The position numbers and the translations under genes were made by a program. DNA of 64,000 nt from the NCBI RefSeq assembly GCF_008801925.2, contig NZ_CP062804.1, positions 1,674,001-1,738,000 on the forward strand. The letters run 5' to 3'. Below are positions 26,121 through 34,385 of this stretch, piece by piece (the first letter of the stretch is position 1; every line of letters begins with the position of its first letter). Source of the stretch: Cupriavidus basilensis. GTDB taxonomy: Bacteria > Pseudomonadota > Gammaproteobacteria > Burkholderiales > Burkholderiaceae. The notes under the pieces were generated by a model. That model had not been told where the DNA came from, ran no database searches, and worked only from the letters and a program-made list of their open reading frames with translations.

Positions 26121-26369
26121 ATGTTGCCATCAAGAATCCTGGCCACAGGCAAAGCACGCCCTGCCCGGCAGGTCACCTCCTCCGAGCTTGACAAGGTGCT
26201 CGGCAAAGGCACCGGCTACGTCAGGAAAGCCTCCGGCATCGACCACCGCTAGCACGCTGGCCCTGGCGAGACGCAATCCGCGTTTGCTGCCTCGCACGCT
26301 ATCGTGCTGAATTTGTCCGCGTCCTCCGCCGCTGGCGAGGCGTCACCCGCCTTCCTGTTCAAAATTTAG
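26121..26369 (+). pseudogene. Decayed 3-oxoacyl-ACP synthase III N-terminal fragment
   Basis: From the ATG at 26121 the translation runs LPSRILATGKARPARQVTSS, then a GKGTGYVRKASGIDHR block, then hits TAG at 26250-26252. This matches the start of KAS III/FabH-like enzymes (RILxTGxxxPxxxVT...SGIxxR). In the same frame beyond the stop HAGPGETQSAFAAS continues the family pattern (ETQSALAA) before similarity fades; the frame ends at 26367-26369. The catalytic Cys-His-Asn part is absent. It looks like a truncated and stopped copy, not a live gene. Confidence 0.6.
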
Positions 26370-26422
26370 GCAGCCCGATACATAACCGCCACCATTGGCC
26401 AAGCGCGGCACGTCAAGCGCGG

Positions 26423-26445
26423 TTATCCACACAATCTGTGGATAA
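26423..26445. promoter_or_regulatory. Inverted pair of perfect DnaA boxes
   Basis: TTATCCACA (26423-26431), spacer CAATC, TGTGGATAA (26437-26445): two consensus 9-mer DnaA boxes facing each other. Looser boxes at 26460-26468 (CGTGGACAA) and 26524-26532 (TGTGGATTG) follow. No dnaA, repA, parAB or AT-rich unwinding element is near, so this is more likely a DnaA titration or regulatory site than an origin. Confidence 0.65.
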
Positions 26446-26573
26446 CACGATCCGGCAATCGTGGACAAAATGTGTACGTGCGCCGCAACAATCGACTTTG
26501 GCCCGGTGCGATGCCGGTCGCCTTGTGGATTGGCTCCCCGCCTGCTTTGGGAATCTTCTTCCCCCTCTTGCAG

Positions 26574-26588
26574 ATTGTTCCGAACAAT
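26574..26588. promoter_or_regulatory. 15-bp palindrome ATTGTTC-C-GAACAAT
   Basis: Perfect 7+7 palindrome, about 150 bases upstream of the OmpR-type regulator. Candidate operator for a dimeric regulator of that gene; I cannot match it to a named consensus. Confidence 0.45.
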
Positions 26589-26736
26589 ATCCCTGACGTC
26601 GCGGACTATCCTGCCTGGATCGCCTCGCGGGCAGGCCGGTGGCCGCCCGGCCCAGGCACATTGACAGCCTGACCGGCCTGGCAGCCGATGCGCGCGCCGG
26701 CCCGCGAACCGCACTAATGCCAGTAGGACAATGCCT

Positions 26737-27462
26737 ATGAAGATCGCACTGCTAGCGGATCTGTCGCTAGAGGCCAAGGCCATTGCAGACGCCCTTGCTC
26801 GCGCCGGCGTGCCTTGCCATACCTACCCCGCAAGCGCGGAGCTTTTCCGTGGCATCGACCAAGCCGGCTATGACGTCCTGCTGATCGACCACGACCTTGC
26901 CGACATGCCTGCCGTGGAAGCCGTGCGCGCGGTGCGCGGCGCCTGGCGCAGCAAAGTGCCGGTGATGGTGGTTTCCCAGCGGCGCGACGAAGACTCGGTC
27001 GTCAATACCCTCCAGGCGGGCGCCGACGACTACATGATCCGCCCGCTGCGCGCGCGCGAGCTGGTGGCCCGGCTGCACGCGTTGCAGCGCCGCGCCGCCG
27101 CGCACCGGCAAACACCCAGCCCGGACCTGGCGGTGGGGATCTATACACTGGACTGCCTGGCGCACGAGGTCGTTTTCCAGGGACGCCGGCTCACGCTGCC
27201 CCCCAAGGAGTTCGAGCTGGCAGCGTTGTTGTTTGGCAGCGTCGGCCGGGTCTTGTCCCATTCCCATATCGAACGCGCAATCTGGGGCTATTCACTGCCA
27301 CCGTTCTCCCGCGCCCTGGCGAGCCTGGTATCGCGCCTGCGCAGGGCGCTGGAGCTCCACCCCCGCAATGGTCTGGTCATCACGATGGTGTATGGCAAGG
27401 GATATCGCCTGGATGAGACCGGCGCGCGGCTGCCTCGGCCCGGCCCGCTCAGTACTGGCTGA
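26737..27462 (+). CDS. OmpR-family regulator with degenerate receiver
   Basis: 241 aa: receiver plus winged-helix DNA-binding domain (LTLPPKEFELAALLFGSVGRVLS, then VYGKGYRLD). The receiver keeps a possible phospho-acceptor Asp51 (VLLIDHDLADM) and Ser80, but the acidic pair at the N-terminus is reduced (ALLADLSLE) and the invariant Lys is Arg102 (YMIRPL). It may therefore act without phosphorylation. AGGA lies 8 bases before the ATG at 26737; the ATG at 26731 is too close. No cognate kinase adjoins it. Its 3' end overlaps the convergent EAL gene by 14 bases. Confidence 0.85.
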   Translation: MKIALLADLSLEAKAIADALARAGVPCHTYPASAELFRGIDQAGYDVLLIDHDLADMPAVEAVRAVRGAWRSKVPVMVVSQRRDEDSVVNTLQAGADDYMIRPLRARELVARLHALQRRAAAHRQTPSPDLAVGIYTLDCLAHEVVFQGRRLTLPPKEFELAALLFGSVGRVLSHSHIERAIWGYSLPPFSRALASLVSRLRRALELHPRNGLVITMVYGKGYRLDETGARLPRPGPLSTG

Positions 27463-28258
27463 GCACTGGGTGCGGCGCCGGCCTGCCGAGGTAGTAGCCC
27501 TGCCCGAAGGGCACGCCGAGATCGCGCAGCACCGCCAGCTCATCGGCATCCTCGATGCCTTCGGCGATCACCTCGCCGCCCAGCGCCTTGACCAGAGCCA
27601 GCACCGTGCGCACGACTTCAAGCCGGCGCGAGCAGTTACCGATGCCACGCACCAGCGACTTGTCCAGCTTGGTGTAGTGCGGCGCGAGGTGGACCAGCCG
27701 GTCGAGATTGGCGTGGCCGGTGCCGAAGTCGTCCAGCGCATATTGCATGCCCAGTTCGCGGAGCACGGCCATGGCCTGCCCGAAGCGCTCCGCGTCCTCG
27801 ATGGGGGTCTGCTCGGTCACCTCGATCACGATGCGATCTGGCGCGATGCTGTTCGCCACCAGCGCCCGCATGGCGCTCCCGCCGTCGGCCAGCAGGTAGC
27901 GCAGTGCCATCGCGCTGAAGTTGAGGAACAGCTTGCCGCGCAAGCCATTCGCCAGGCAGGTGGACAGACCAGTGCGCGCCGCCCGCAGCTCCAGCTCGAT
28001 GGTCTCGGCCTCGTCACGCGCCAGGCGGAACAAGGCCTCCGGCATGGCCAGCGGTGACTTGGCAGGTCCCCGGACCAGCGCCTCGTAGCCCAGCACCTGG
28101 CCGGTCCCGAACACCACAATGGGCTGGAAGACGGCGTGCAGCGGCGGCAAGCGTAGCCGCGGCACGGGCACGCCGGCCAGGGGGGAGGCAATCTGCATGG
28201 GCGGAGTGAACGTGACGTGGGGAGGCGCGGCGCCAGGCGCAAGAAGCTGGTGAGCCAA
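27449..28258 (-). CDS. EAL-domain c-di-GMP phosphodiesterase
   Basis: 269-aa protein that is essentially one EAL domain, expected to hydrolyse cyclic di-GMP to pGpG. The signature and metal/catalytic residues all appear: YEALVRG (Glu59), FLNFSAM, VIEVTEQT, ALDDFGTGHANLD, TKLDKSLV, VIAEGIED and GQGYYLGRP. It should thus be active. There is no sensor domain, only about 35 Pro-rich residues before EAL, so control is probably by expression or partner binding. Convergent with the atypical OmpR regulator and divergent from the chemoreceptor: a motility/biofilm setting. Confidence 0.9.
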   Translation of the reverse strand: MAHQLLAPGAAPPHVTFTPPMQIASPLAGVPVPRLRLPPLHAVFQPIVVFGTGQVLGYEALVRGPAKSPLAMPEALFRLARDEAETIELELRAARTGLSTCLANGLRGKLFLNFSAMALRYLLADGGSAMRALVANSIAPDRIVIEVTEQTPIEDAERFGQAMAVLRELGMQYALDDFGTGHANLDRLVHLAPHYTKLDKSLVRGIGNCSRRLEVVRTVLALVKALGGEVIAEGIEDADELAVLRDLGVPFGQGYYLGRPAPHPVLSQY

Positions 28259-28487
28259 TGTGACTCGCCCTCTATTTCATGTCAGTCATGTGTCACCCGG
28301 ATGACAAAGCCGATTACCCCTGCGCAATGGCGGGATGTCATTGATGCGTCACAGGTTGCGGCGAGCATGCAAGCCATAACTAAGTCATGCCGTCACCCGC
28401 GGTAAGCCGGTGCTGCAAGCCGGCGCGCGAGATGGCGGCCCCCCCTGGGTCAGCATATGGGCCGCGTGGCCCATCGGAGTCTCAACC

Positions 28488-30092
28488 GTGTTGCAAGCCA
28501 TCAACCTTCGCCTTCCACGCCGCACCGGCCGGCGCATGCCCGCCTGGCTGGGCCGGCTTCCCCTCAGCGCGCGCATGTGCATGGCATTTGCGCTGGTCTA
28601 TGTGTTCGGCGCCGTGGTGGGGCTGACGGGCATTTTCAGCCTCGTCTCGGTCAAGCAGATGACAGATACGCTCTATCAACGCGATATGCAGGGTGCCATC
28701 GCTGCGGAGCGCGCGCAATCGGCGCTGGCCCGGCTAGGCCGCGCCCAGCTTGCCCTGACCATGGCGACCAGCAGCACCGAGCGCGACGGCGCAACCGCCG
28801 ACATCGACAGCGCACTCGCCCGCCTCGACCAGGCCCTTGGCACCGTGCGCACGGCCGCACCCGCCCAGGCCACCGCGCTGCAAGCGGAACGCGACAGCGC
28901 CGCGGCGATGCTGCGTGACTATGTCACGTTGCTGCGCAAGCAGCCGCTCGATACCCTGCAGTTCGACAGCGCCGTTTCGGTCGACGGCCATTTTCTTGGC
29001 GAGCAATTACAGAAGCTGGCCGACCTGGTCGAGGTCACGCGCAAGCAGCAGGAGCGGCAGGCCGCCGATACGGTAGCTACCGTGACGGCCAGCCAGTTGC
29101 GCGCCCAGGCCGTGATGGTCGGCATGCTGGTGGCGAGCCTTGCAGCGGCGGCCGCGCTGGCCTGGTTTGCCTCGCGCCTGCTGCATTCGGAACTGGGCGG
29201 CGAGCCCGCGGACGCGGCCAAGGTGGCCAGCCGCATCGCCTCGGGCGACCTGCAGCAAGCCGTGCGCGTGCGCCCCGGAGATGACCACAGCCTGATGAGC
29301 CTGCTGGCGCGCATGCGCGACCAGCTCGCCGGCGTGCTCGAAGGGATCCAGCTCTCCGCCGCCGAGATCGCCGCGGCCAGCGAAGGCATCGCCAGCGGCA
29401 ACCACGATCTGTCGCGCCGCACCGCGCTGCAGGCGGCCGCGCTGACCGCCGCCGCCGACAGCGTCGCCCGCCTCACCGCGCTGGTCGGCCAGGCCCACGC
29501 CCAGGCCACCGAATCCAGCGCCATGGCGCGCCAGGCACGCGAGGCCACCGACGCCGGCATGGCGGTGGTGAACGAGATGAGCGGCGCCATGGACACGGTG
29601 AACCAGCACTCGCGCAATATCGCGGAAATGGTCGAGGTGATCGAGAGCATCGCCTTCCAGACCAATATCCTTGCGCTCAACGCCGCCGTGGAAGCGGCCC
29701 GCGCGGGTGAGGCCGGGCGTGGCTTTGCCGTGGTGGCGCAGGAGGTACGCGGGCTGGCGCAGCGCAGCGCCAACTCCGCGCGCGAGATTCGCACCACCAT
29801 TGGCCAGGCCAGCTCGGAGATCGCTCGTGGGGCACGGCTTAGCGGGCAAGTGGTCAGCGCGATGAGCGGCATCGAGCAGGCGGTAGGCCAGAGCTACCAG
29901 TTGGCCGAGCGGCTGTGCGGGGTGGCCGACGAACAGGCGCGCGGCATCCGCTCGGTGGGCGAGGCGGTGGCCCAGCTCGACCAGACCAGCCGGCAGAACG
30001 CCGAGCTGGTCGAAGCCGTTACGGCGCAGGCGGCCAGCCTGGATGAGCAAGCGGCAGGCCTGTCGGCTGGAGTCGCGCGCTTCCGGTTCTGA
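28488..30092 (+). CDS. Methyl-accepting chemotaxis protein
   Basis: 534-aa transmembrane chemoreceptor. TM1 (about 28-50), a periplasmic four-helix-type domain (about 55-195), TM2 (about 197-217), HAMP-like linker ([17 protein letters not shown]) and the signalling hairpin whose tip reads [20 protein letters not shown], followed by [23 protein letters not shown] start at the GTG at 28488, 8 bases after GGAG; the longer frame from 28410 lacks a ribosome site. The C-terminus ends soon after the coiled coil with no NWETF-type CheR tether. Ligand unknown. Confidence 0.88.
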   Translation: MLQAINLRLPRRTGRRMPAWLGRLPLSARMCMAFALVYVFGAVVGLTGIFSLVSVKQMTDTLYQRDMQGAIAAERAQSALARLGRAQLALTMATSSTERDGATADIDSALARLDQALGTVRTAAPAQATALQAERDSAAAMLRDYVTLLRKQPLDTLQFDSAVSVDGHFLGEQLQKLADLVEVTRKQQERQAADTVATVTASQLRAQAVMVGMLVASLAAAAALAWFASRLLHSELGGEPADAAKVASRIASGDLQQAVRVRPGDDHSLMSLLARMRDQLAGVLEGIQLSAAEIAAASEGIASGNHDLSRRTALQAAALTAAADSVARLTALVGQAHAQATESSAMARQAREATDAGMAVVNEMSGAMDTVNQHSRNIAEMVEVIESIAFQTNILALNAAVEAARAGEAGRGFAVVAQEVRGLAQRSANSAREIRTTIGQASSEIARGARLSGQVVSAMSGIEQAVGQSYQLAERLCGVADEQARGIRSVGEAVAQLDQTSRQNAELVEAVTAQAASLDEQAAGLSAGVARFRF

Positions 30093-30100
30093 GGCTGGAT

Positions 30101-30131
30101 AATCCATGTTCTGCAATGCAGAACGTGGATT
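30101..30131. repeat. 31-bp near-perfect palindrome after the chemoreceptor
   Basis: The 15-base arms at 30101-30115 and 30117-30131 (AATCCATGTTCTGCA and its partner) differ at one position and surround a single A. In RNA the mismatch is a U-G pair, so the stem would be continuous. It starts 9 bases after the stop and has no T tract. It may be a terminator, an mRNA-stabilising stem or a large operator for the downstream ligase gene. Confidence 0.6.
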
Positions 30132-30225
30132 CCACAGTGCAGTTGACGCGTAAGGCGATCGGTGGGAGTATTCCGCCATCGAAAAATCCGGCGGCCCACG
30201 CCGGACGCCTTATCTGGAGACTGTG

Positions 30226-31770
30226 ATGAGTAGCACCCCCACGCCCGCCGCGCACGCACCGGCTGCCACTTCATTTTCCCGCCTGCACCAGACCATTGGC
30301 CCCTGGGTCCGGAGCCACCCCGAACGCGTGGCCCTGATGGACGCCGAGCGGTCCTTGCGCTACGGCGAGCTGGACGGCGCCATAGCCGAAACCGCCCGCG
30401 CACTGGCTGGCGCCGGCGTGCGGGGCGGCGATCGCGTGGTGCTGGTGACCGAGAACAGCGTGGGCTGTGCGGTACTGATCCTGGCGCTCAGCGCGCTGGA
30501 CGCATGGGCGGTGCCGGTCAATGCCCGCCTGTCCGCCCGCGAGATCGACAACATCATCGAACACTCGGGTGCGCGCATCGCGCTCTACCTCGACAACGCC
30601 TATCCCGAAGCACGCGAGCATGGCCTGGCGCGCGGCGCGCAACCGGCCGAATGGCCGCATGCGGGCAAGCTGCTGCTGGGCACGCTCAATGCAGCCGCCG
30701 TGGCTGAGCCGGTGGACGCAGCGGCGCGCGACCAGGTAGCCGCGCTGATCTACACCACTGGCACCACCGGCGCGGCCAAGGCCGTGATGCTGACGCACGC
30801 TAACCTGATGTTCATCGGCCGCTCCAATCGCATGCAGGCGCGCGTGCAGCCGGGCGACCGGGTCTACGGCGTGCTGCCGATCTCGCATGTCTACGGCCTG
30901 TCCGTGCTGCTGGTGGGCCCGCTCGCCAACGGCGCCACCGTGTTCTACGAACCGCGATTCCGCCCCGAGAAGCTGGCGCACGCGCTGGTCGCGGAGCAGC
31001 TCACCGTGCTGCATGGCGTGCCTGCCATGTATGCCAAGCTGATCGAATGGAGCCGCGCCCAGGCAACGCCGCTGCAAGCGCCCGCGCTGCGCATGGCGCA
31101 ATCGGGCGGCGCGCCGCTCACCGCCACGCTCAAGGCGGCGTTTGAGGCGAGCTTCGGCATCATCCTGCACAACGGCTATGGCATGACCGAGACCTCGCCC
31201 ACGGTCTGCCAGACCCGGGTGGAATCGCCGCGCACGGATTGCTCGGTGGGCCCGGTGGTGCCTGACGTGGAGATCCGCCTGGGCGAGCCCCTGCCCGACG
31301 GCAGCGGCGAACTGCTGGTGCGCGGCCCCAATGTGATGAAGGGCTATTACCGCAGAGCCGACCTGACCGCGCAGGTGATCGACGCCGACGGCTGGCTGCA
31401 CACCGGCGACCTGGCGCGCATCGATGCCGACGGCGCGGTCTCCATCGTGGGGCGCTCCAAGGAAATCATCATCCACTCCGGCTTCAACGTGTACCCGGAG
31501 GAAGTCGAGCAATCGATCAACGCCTACCCGGCCGTGCTGCAATCCGCGGTGGTGGGTCGCGCGGTGGAAGGCAACGAGGAAGTGATCGCCTTTGTGGAAG
31601 TGCGCGAGGGCATGACGCTGGACCAGGCCGCGCTGCGCGCCTTCCTGCGTGAGCAGCTGTCGCCCTACAAGATGCCGGCCGAGGTCAGGATTGTGGCCCA
31701 CTTGCCGGCTGCACCGTCCGGCAAGATACTCAAGGCCAAGCTGCGCGAGCTGCTGGCCAGCGCAGGCTGA
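30226..31770 (+). CDS. Acyl-CoA ligase (AMP-binding family)
   Basis: 514-aa adenylate-forming enzyme that activates a carboxylic acid to its CoA thioester. P-loop LIYTTGTTGAAKAVMLTH, GYGMTETSPT, TGDLARIDADG, the hinge GRSKEIIIHSGFNVYPEEVEQ and the catalytic Lys in APSGKILKAKL are all present. Length fits medium-chain or aromatic acid ligases; the substrate is not evident. GGAGA sits 5 bases before the ATG at 30226. It is followed after 36 bases by an IclR regulator on the same strand, which likely controls it. Confidence 0.88.
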   Translation: MSSTPTPAAHAPAATSFSRLHQTIGPWVRSHPERVALMDAERSLRYGELDGAIAETARALAGAGVRGGDRVVLVTENSVGCAVLILALSALDAWAVPVNARLSAREIDNIIEHSGARIALYLDNAYPEAREHGLARGAQPAEWPHAGKLLLGTLNAAAVAEPVDAAARDQVAALIYTTGTTGAAKAVMLTHANLMFIGRSNRMQARVQPGDRVYGVLPISHVYGLSVLLVGPLANGATVFYEPRFRPEKLAHALVAEQLTVLHGVPAMYAKLIEWSRAQATPLQAPALRMAQSGGAPLTATLKAAFEASFGIILHNGYGMTETSPTVCQTRVESPRTDCSVGPVVPDVEIRLGEPLPDGSGELLVRGPNVMKGYYRRADLTAQVIDADGWLHTGDLARIDADGAVSIVGRSKEIIIHSGFNVYPEEVEQSINAYPAVLQSAVVGRAVEGNEEVIAFVEVREGMTLDQAALRAFLREQLSPYKMPAEVRIVAHLPAAPSGKILKAKLRELLASAG

Positions 31771-31806
31771 GACGCAAGCGCAGCCCCAAGCCAGCCGAGG
31801 CCACCC

Positions 31807-32655
31807 ATGTCAGAACCGCAGACCGAAGATTCGCCGCACGAAACGCAAGCGCAGCAGCACATGCCGCAGCACATGCCGCAGCACAAGGAAGACCGGCATT
31901 TCGTGACCGCGCTGGCGCGGGGTCTCGATGTGCTGGCGAGCTTCCGCAGCTTTGAGACGCGGCTGGGCAATGCCGAGCTGGCGCAGCGCTGCGGCCTGCC
32001 CAAATCCACGGTGTCGCGCCTCACGCATACGCTGACGGAGCTGGGCTACCTGCGGCTGGACCCGGAGCAGGCCAAGTACCAGCTCGGCAGCTCGGCGCTG
32101 GTCCTTGCACCCGCGGCGCAGCATGGCGTGGATGTGCTGGCGGTGGTGCGGCCGTTCATGCAGGAGCTGGCCGACCTGTCCCAGGGCGTGACGTCGCTGA
32201 TCGTGCGCGATCGGGCGCAGATGCTGATCTTTGAAAACTGCCAGTCGGAGTCATACCTGACGTTGCGGGTGGCGGTCGGCACGCGCATTTCCGGGCTGAC
32301 CTCGGCCGCGGGGCGTGCCTACCTGCAAGCGTTGCCCGCCGTGGAACAGCGGCAAGCACTGGCCGCCTTCCGGCAACAGGAAGGGACGGACGCCGCCACT
32401 GCGCAGGCCATTGTGGAGCGCAGCCGCGCGGAGGTGGAGCGCCAGGGCTGCACCACGTCGTTTGGCGAATGGCTGCCGGACATCAACTCGATCGCCGCCG
32501 CGTTCCGGCCCGGCCCGGCGCTGCCGCCGATGACATTGTCGTGCAGCGGGCCCACCGCCATCGTGCCGGCCGCGCTACTGCTGGAGACGGTGCGCCCGCG
32601 CTTGCTCGAGAGCATTCGCGGCATTGAAGCGGCGCTGCGCGCGCAGGATCGCTAG
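31807..32655 (+). CDS. IclR-family transcriptional regulator
   Basis: 282 aa: winged HTH (LDVLASFRSFETRLGNAELAQ, GLPKSTVSRLTHTLTELGYL; about 38-85) and a GAF-like effector domain (from about 110). The N-terminal tail is unusual: a Gln/His/Met/Pro run from a 12-base tandem repeat (residues about 15-27), possibly metal-binding or just slippage. In the same direction as the acyl-CoA ligase and a deaminase, so it probably responds to the ligase substrate or its CoA ester. Confidence 0.88.
   Translation: MSEPQTEDSPHETQAQQHMPQHMPQHKEDRHFVTALARGLDVLASFRSFETRLGNAELAQRCGLPKSTVSRLTHTLTELGYLRLDPEQAKYQLGSSALVLAPAAQHGVDVLAVVRPFMQELADLSQGVTSLIVRDRAQMLIFENCQSESYLTLRVAVGTRISGLTSAAGRAYLQALPAVEQRQALAAFRQQEGTDAATAQAIVERSRAEVERQGCTTSFGEWLPDINSIAAAFRPGPALPPMTLSCSGPTAIVPAALLLETVRPRLLESIRGIEAALRAQDR
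31855..31884 (+). repeat. 12-bp tandem repeat inside the IclR gene
   Basis: CAGCACATGCCG occurs twice and then CAGCAC, encoding QHMPQHMPQH. The unit is a multiple of three, so copy changes would alter length without frameshift. Confidence 0.75.
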
Positions 32656-32665
32656 GCACCTTCTT

Positions 32666-32689
32666 GCCACTACGCCACTACGCCACTAC
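32666..32689 (+). repeat. Three tandem copies of GCCACTAC
   Basis: An exact 8-bp unit repeated three times in the 64-base gap between the IclR and deaminase genes, ending about 30 bases before the deaminase ATG. Such a tract can change copy number by slippage and so alter promoter or leader spacing. Confidence 0.8.
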
Positions 32690-32719
32690 GCGCTTCACGA
32701 AACCCACCGGGACCAGACC

Positions 32720-33244
32720 ATGACCACATTGATTGCCGCCGACGCCAGCGCTGCTGCCACGGGGCTGAGCCAGCAGGACCTGCGCCTGCTGCGCGAGGCC
32801 ATCCGCCAGTCGGAGGCGTCCCGCGCCCGCGGGCGCCATCCTTTTGCTGCGCTGGTGGCGGACGCCGACGGCAATATCATCGCCAGCGCCGGCAACAACT
32901 CGATGCCGCCCGAGGGCGACCCCACCCAGCATGCCGAACTGGCCGCCGCGGCCGAAGCCGCCCGCAAGCTGTCGCCGCAGGCACTCGCCAGCGCTACGCT
33001 CTACACCAGCGCGGAGCCCTGCTGCATGTGTGCCGGCGCCATCTACTGGTGCAACATCGGGCGGGTAGTGTACGCGCTGTCCGAGCACCGGCTGCTCACG
33101 CTGACCGGCGCGCACCCCGAGAACCCCACCTTCTCTCTGCCCTGCCGGGAGGTGTTCGCGCGCGGGCAGCACCGCGTCGCCGTGCTGGGCCCCGCGCTGG
33201 AGGACGAGGCGGCGCAGGCGCACGCGGGCTTCTGGCAGGACTGA
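32720..33244 (+). CDS. Nucleoside/purine deaminase (cytidine deaminase superfamily)
   Basis: 174-aa zinc hydrolase. Zinc and catalytic motifs are THAE-type (TQHAELAAAAEA) and PCCMCAGAIYWCNIGRVVYALS. Length and the second motif resemble bacterial guanine deaminases and tRNA-deaminase relatives; the exact base is uncertain. The ATG at 32720 (MTTLIAAD) is chosen over an Arg/His-rich upstream extension from 32624. Third gene of the ligase-IclR-deaminase run. Confidence 0.82.
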   Translation: MTTLIAADASAAATGLSQQDLRLLREAIRQSEASRARGRHPFAALVADADGNIIASAGNNSMPPEGDPTQHAELAAAAEAARKLSPQALASATLYTSAEPCCMCAGAIYWCNIGRVVYALSEHRLLTLTGAHPENPTFSLPCREVFARGQHRVAVLGPALEDEAAQAHAGFWQD

Positions 33245-33269
33245 GCGCGCCGCGGCGCCGGGCTGCGCC

Positions 33270-34343
33270 TCAGGCCAGCGGCGCCGGCGCCGTCATGCCG
33301 AACTTGTCCAGCCAGGGCTGGATCTGCGGCAGGATGGCGGGGTTCAGCGCCACGCCGTCGCGCAACTGGCGCGCCTTGCGTTCCAGCGCGCCCTGCCCCG
33401 GCAGGCGCACGCGATCCACGCCCGGGCGCGGCGGATTGTCCGTGCAGGCCCGCGCGATCCAGCCCATTTGCCCGGCAAAGGCTTCTTCGCCGGCAAAGGC
33501 AGACGGGTCCAGTATCTGCAGGAACACGGTATTGCCCCAGCGCTTGCCCGGATCGTCGCGGCCATGGCCGGACAGGCCGGCGGTCAGCGCTTCCACCATC
33601 AGCGATAGCGCGTAGCCCTTATGGCCGGCATCGAGCCCGCCCAGCGGCAGGATCGAGCCCGCGTGCGGCGCAAACATGACGGCGGGGTCGTCGCTGGCGT
33701 TGCCGTTCTCATCGATCAGCCACTGGTGCGGCAGGCGCTTGCCTTCCTTGTACAGCCGCGTGGTCAGGCCGACCGTGGTGACCGAGGTGGAGACATCGAT
33801 CAGCACCGGGCCATCGGGCGTGGGAAAACCTGCCGCCACGGGGCTGGGCGAGAACACGGGGCGAGTGCCGCCGAACGGCGCCACGGTCATGGCGGCCGGC
33901 GCCGAGGAGTACAGCAGCATGACGAAGCCTTCCCGCGTGGCGCGCTCCAGGTAGGCGGCCAGGCACGCAATATGATGCGCGCGGCGGATGGTCACCGTGC
34001 CGGTGCCGTAGTCGCGCGCCCGCGCCATCGCGCTTTGCATGGCGCGCAGCGTCAGCCACGGCCCCGGCAGGCGCTTGCCGTCCCAGGTGGCCACGGCGGC
34101 GCGGTTGGCCAGCACCTCGTAGTCCTCCTTGACCGCCATGCTGCCGCTTTCGATCTCGGCCAGGTAGGTGGGCAGTAATTGCAGGCCGTGTGTATCGTGG
34201 CCCATCAGGTCGCCTTCGACCAGGATGTCCGCCACGTCGGCGGCCCGGTCGGCGGGCATGCCCGCGCGCTCGAACATGGCCCGCGCCATGCTGCGCAGGG
34301 CGGCGGCGTCGTGGCGCACGGTGGCTGGGGGGTGGCTTTGCAT
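33270..34343 (-). CDS. Ldh-family (malate/L-lactate/YiaK-type) dehydrogenase
   Basis: 357-aa NAD(P)-dependent 2-hydroxyacid dehydrogenase of the LDH2/MDH2 fold, distinct from classic malate dehydrogenase. Signature parts: GHDTHGLQLLPTYL near residue 54, RRAHHIACLAAYLERA, VTTVGLTTRLYKEGKRLPHQWLIDENG, and LGGLDAGHKGYALSLMVEALTAGL. Substrates in the family include malate, sulfolactate and diketogulonate. GGAGCC precedes the ATG at 34343. Last gene of a leftward organic-acid operon behind a Bug protein, a GlcD-like flavoprotein and a TPP enzyme. Confidence 0.87.
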   Translation of the reverse strand: MQSHPPATVRHDAAALRSMARAMFERAGMPADRAADVADILVEGDLMGHDTHGLQLLPTYLAEIESGSMAVKEDYEVLANRAAVATWDGKRLPGPWLTLRAMQSAMARARDYGTGTVTIRRAHHIACLAAYLERATREGFVMLLYSSAPAAMTVAPFGGTRPVFSPSPVAAGFPTPDGPVLIDVSTSVTTVGLTTRLYKEGKRLPHQWLIDENGNASDDPAVMFAPHAGSILPLGGLDAGHKGYALSLMVEALTAGLSGHGRDDPGKRWGNTVFLQILDPSAFAGEEAFAGQMGWIARACTDNPPRPGVDRVRLPGQGALERKARQLRDGVALNPAILPQIQPWLDKFGMTAPAPLA

Positions 34344-34385
34344 AGGGGCTCCGTCAGATAGGGCGCGTCCGGCGCGCCCAGGGTT

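Larger units (their letters stand above)
25964..26736. other. Non-coding region with gene remnant and DnaA boxes
   Basis: A 770-base stretch, the longest in the window without an intact gene. It begins with short direct repeats (CGCACTGTC twice near 26018-26036), contains the KAS III remnant (26121-26369), the inverted DnaA-box pair (26423-26445), two weaker DnaA-like boxes (26460-26468 and 26524-26532, two mismatches each) and a 15-bp palindrome (26574-26588), then the leader of the OmpR-type regulator. Confidence 0.6.

Noticed and set aside
26423..26445. Replication origin
   Set aside because: Only one strong box pair, no AT-rich unwinding region and no dnaA, repA or parAB nearby.
26343..26783. 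A 146-codon minus-strand frame across the DnaA boxes
   Set aside because: No recognisable domain, crosses regulatory repeats and the start of the OmpR-type gene; not supported as a gene.
28259..28487. TGTCA/TGACA repeats between the EAL and chemoreceptor genes
   Set aside because: Five-base arms are too short and frequent to support an operator call.
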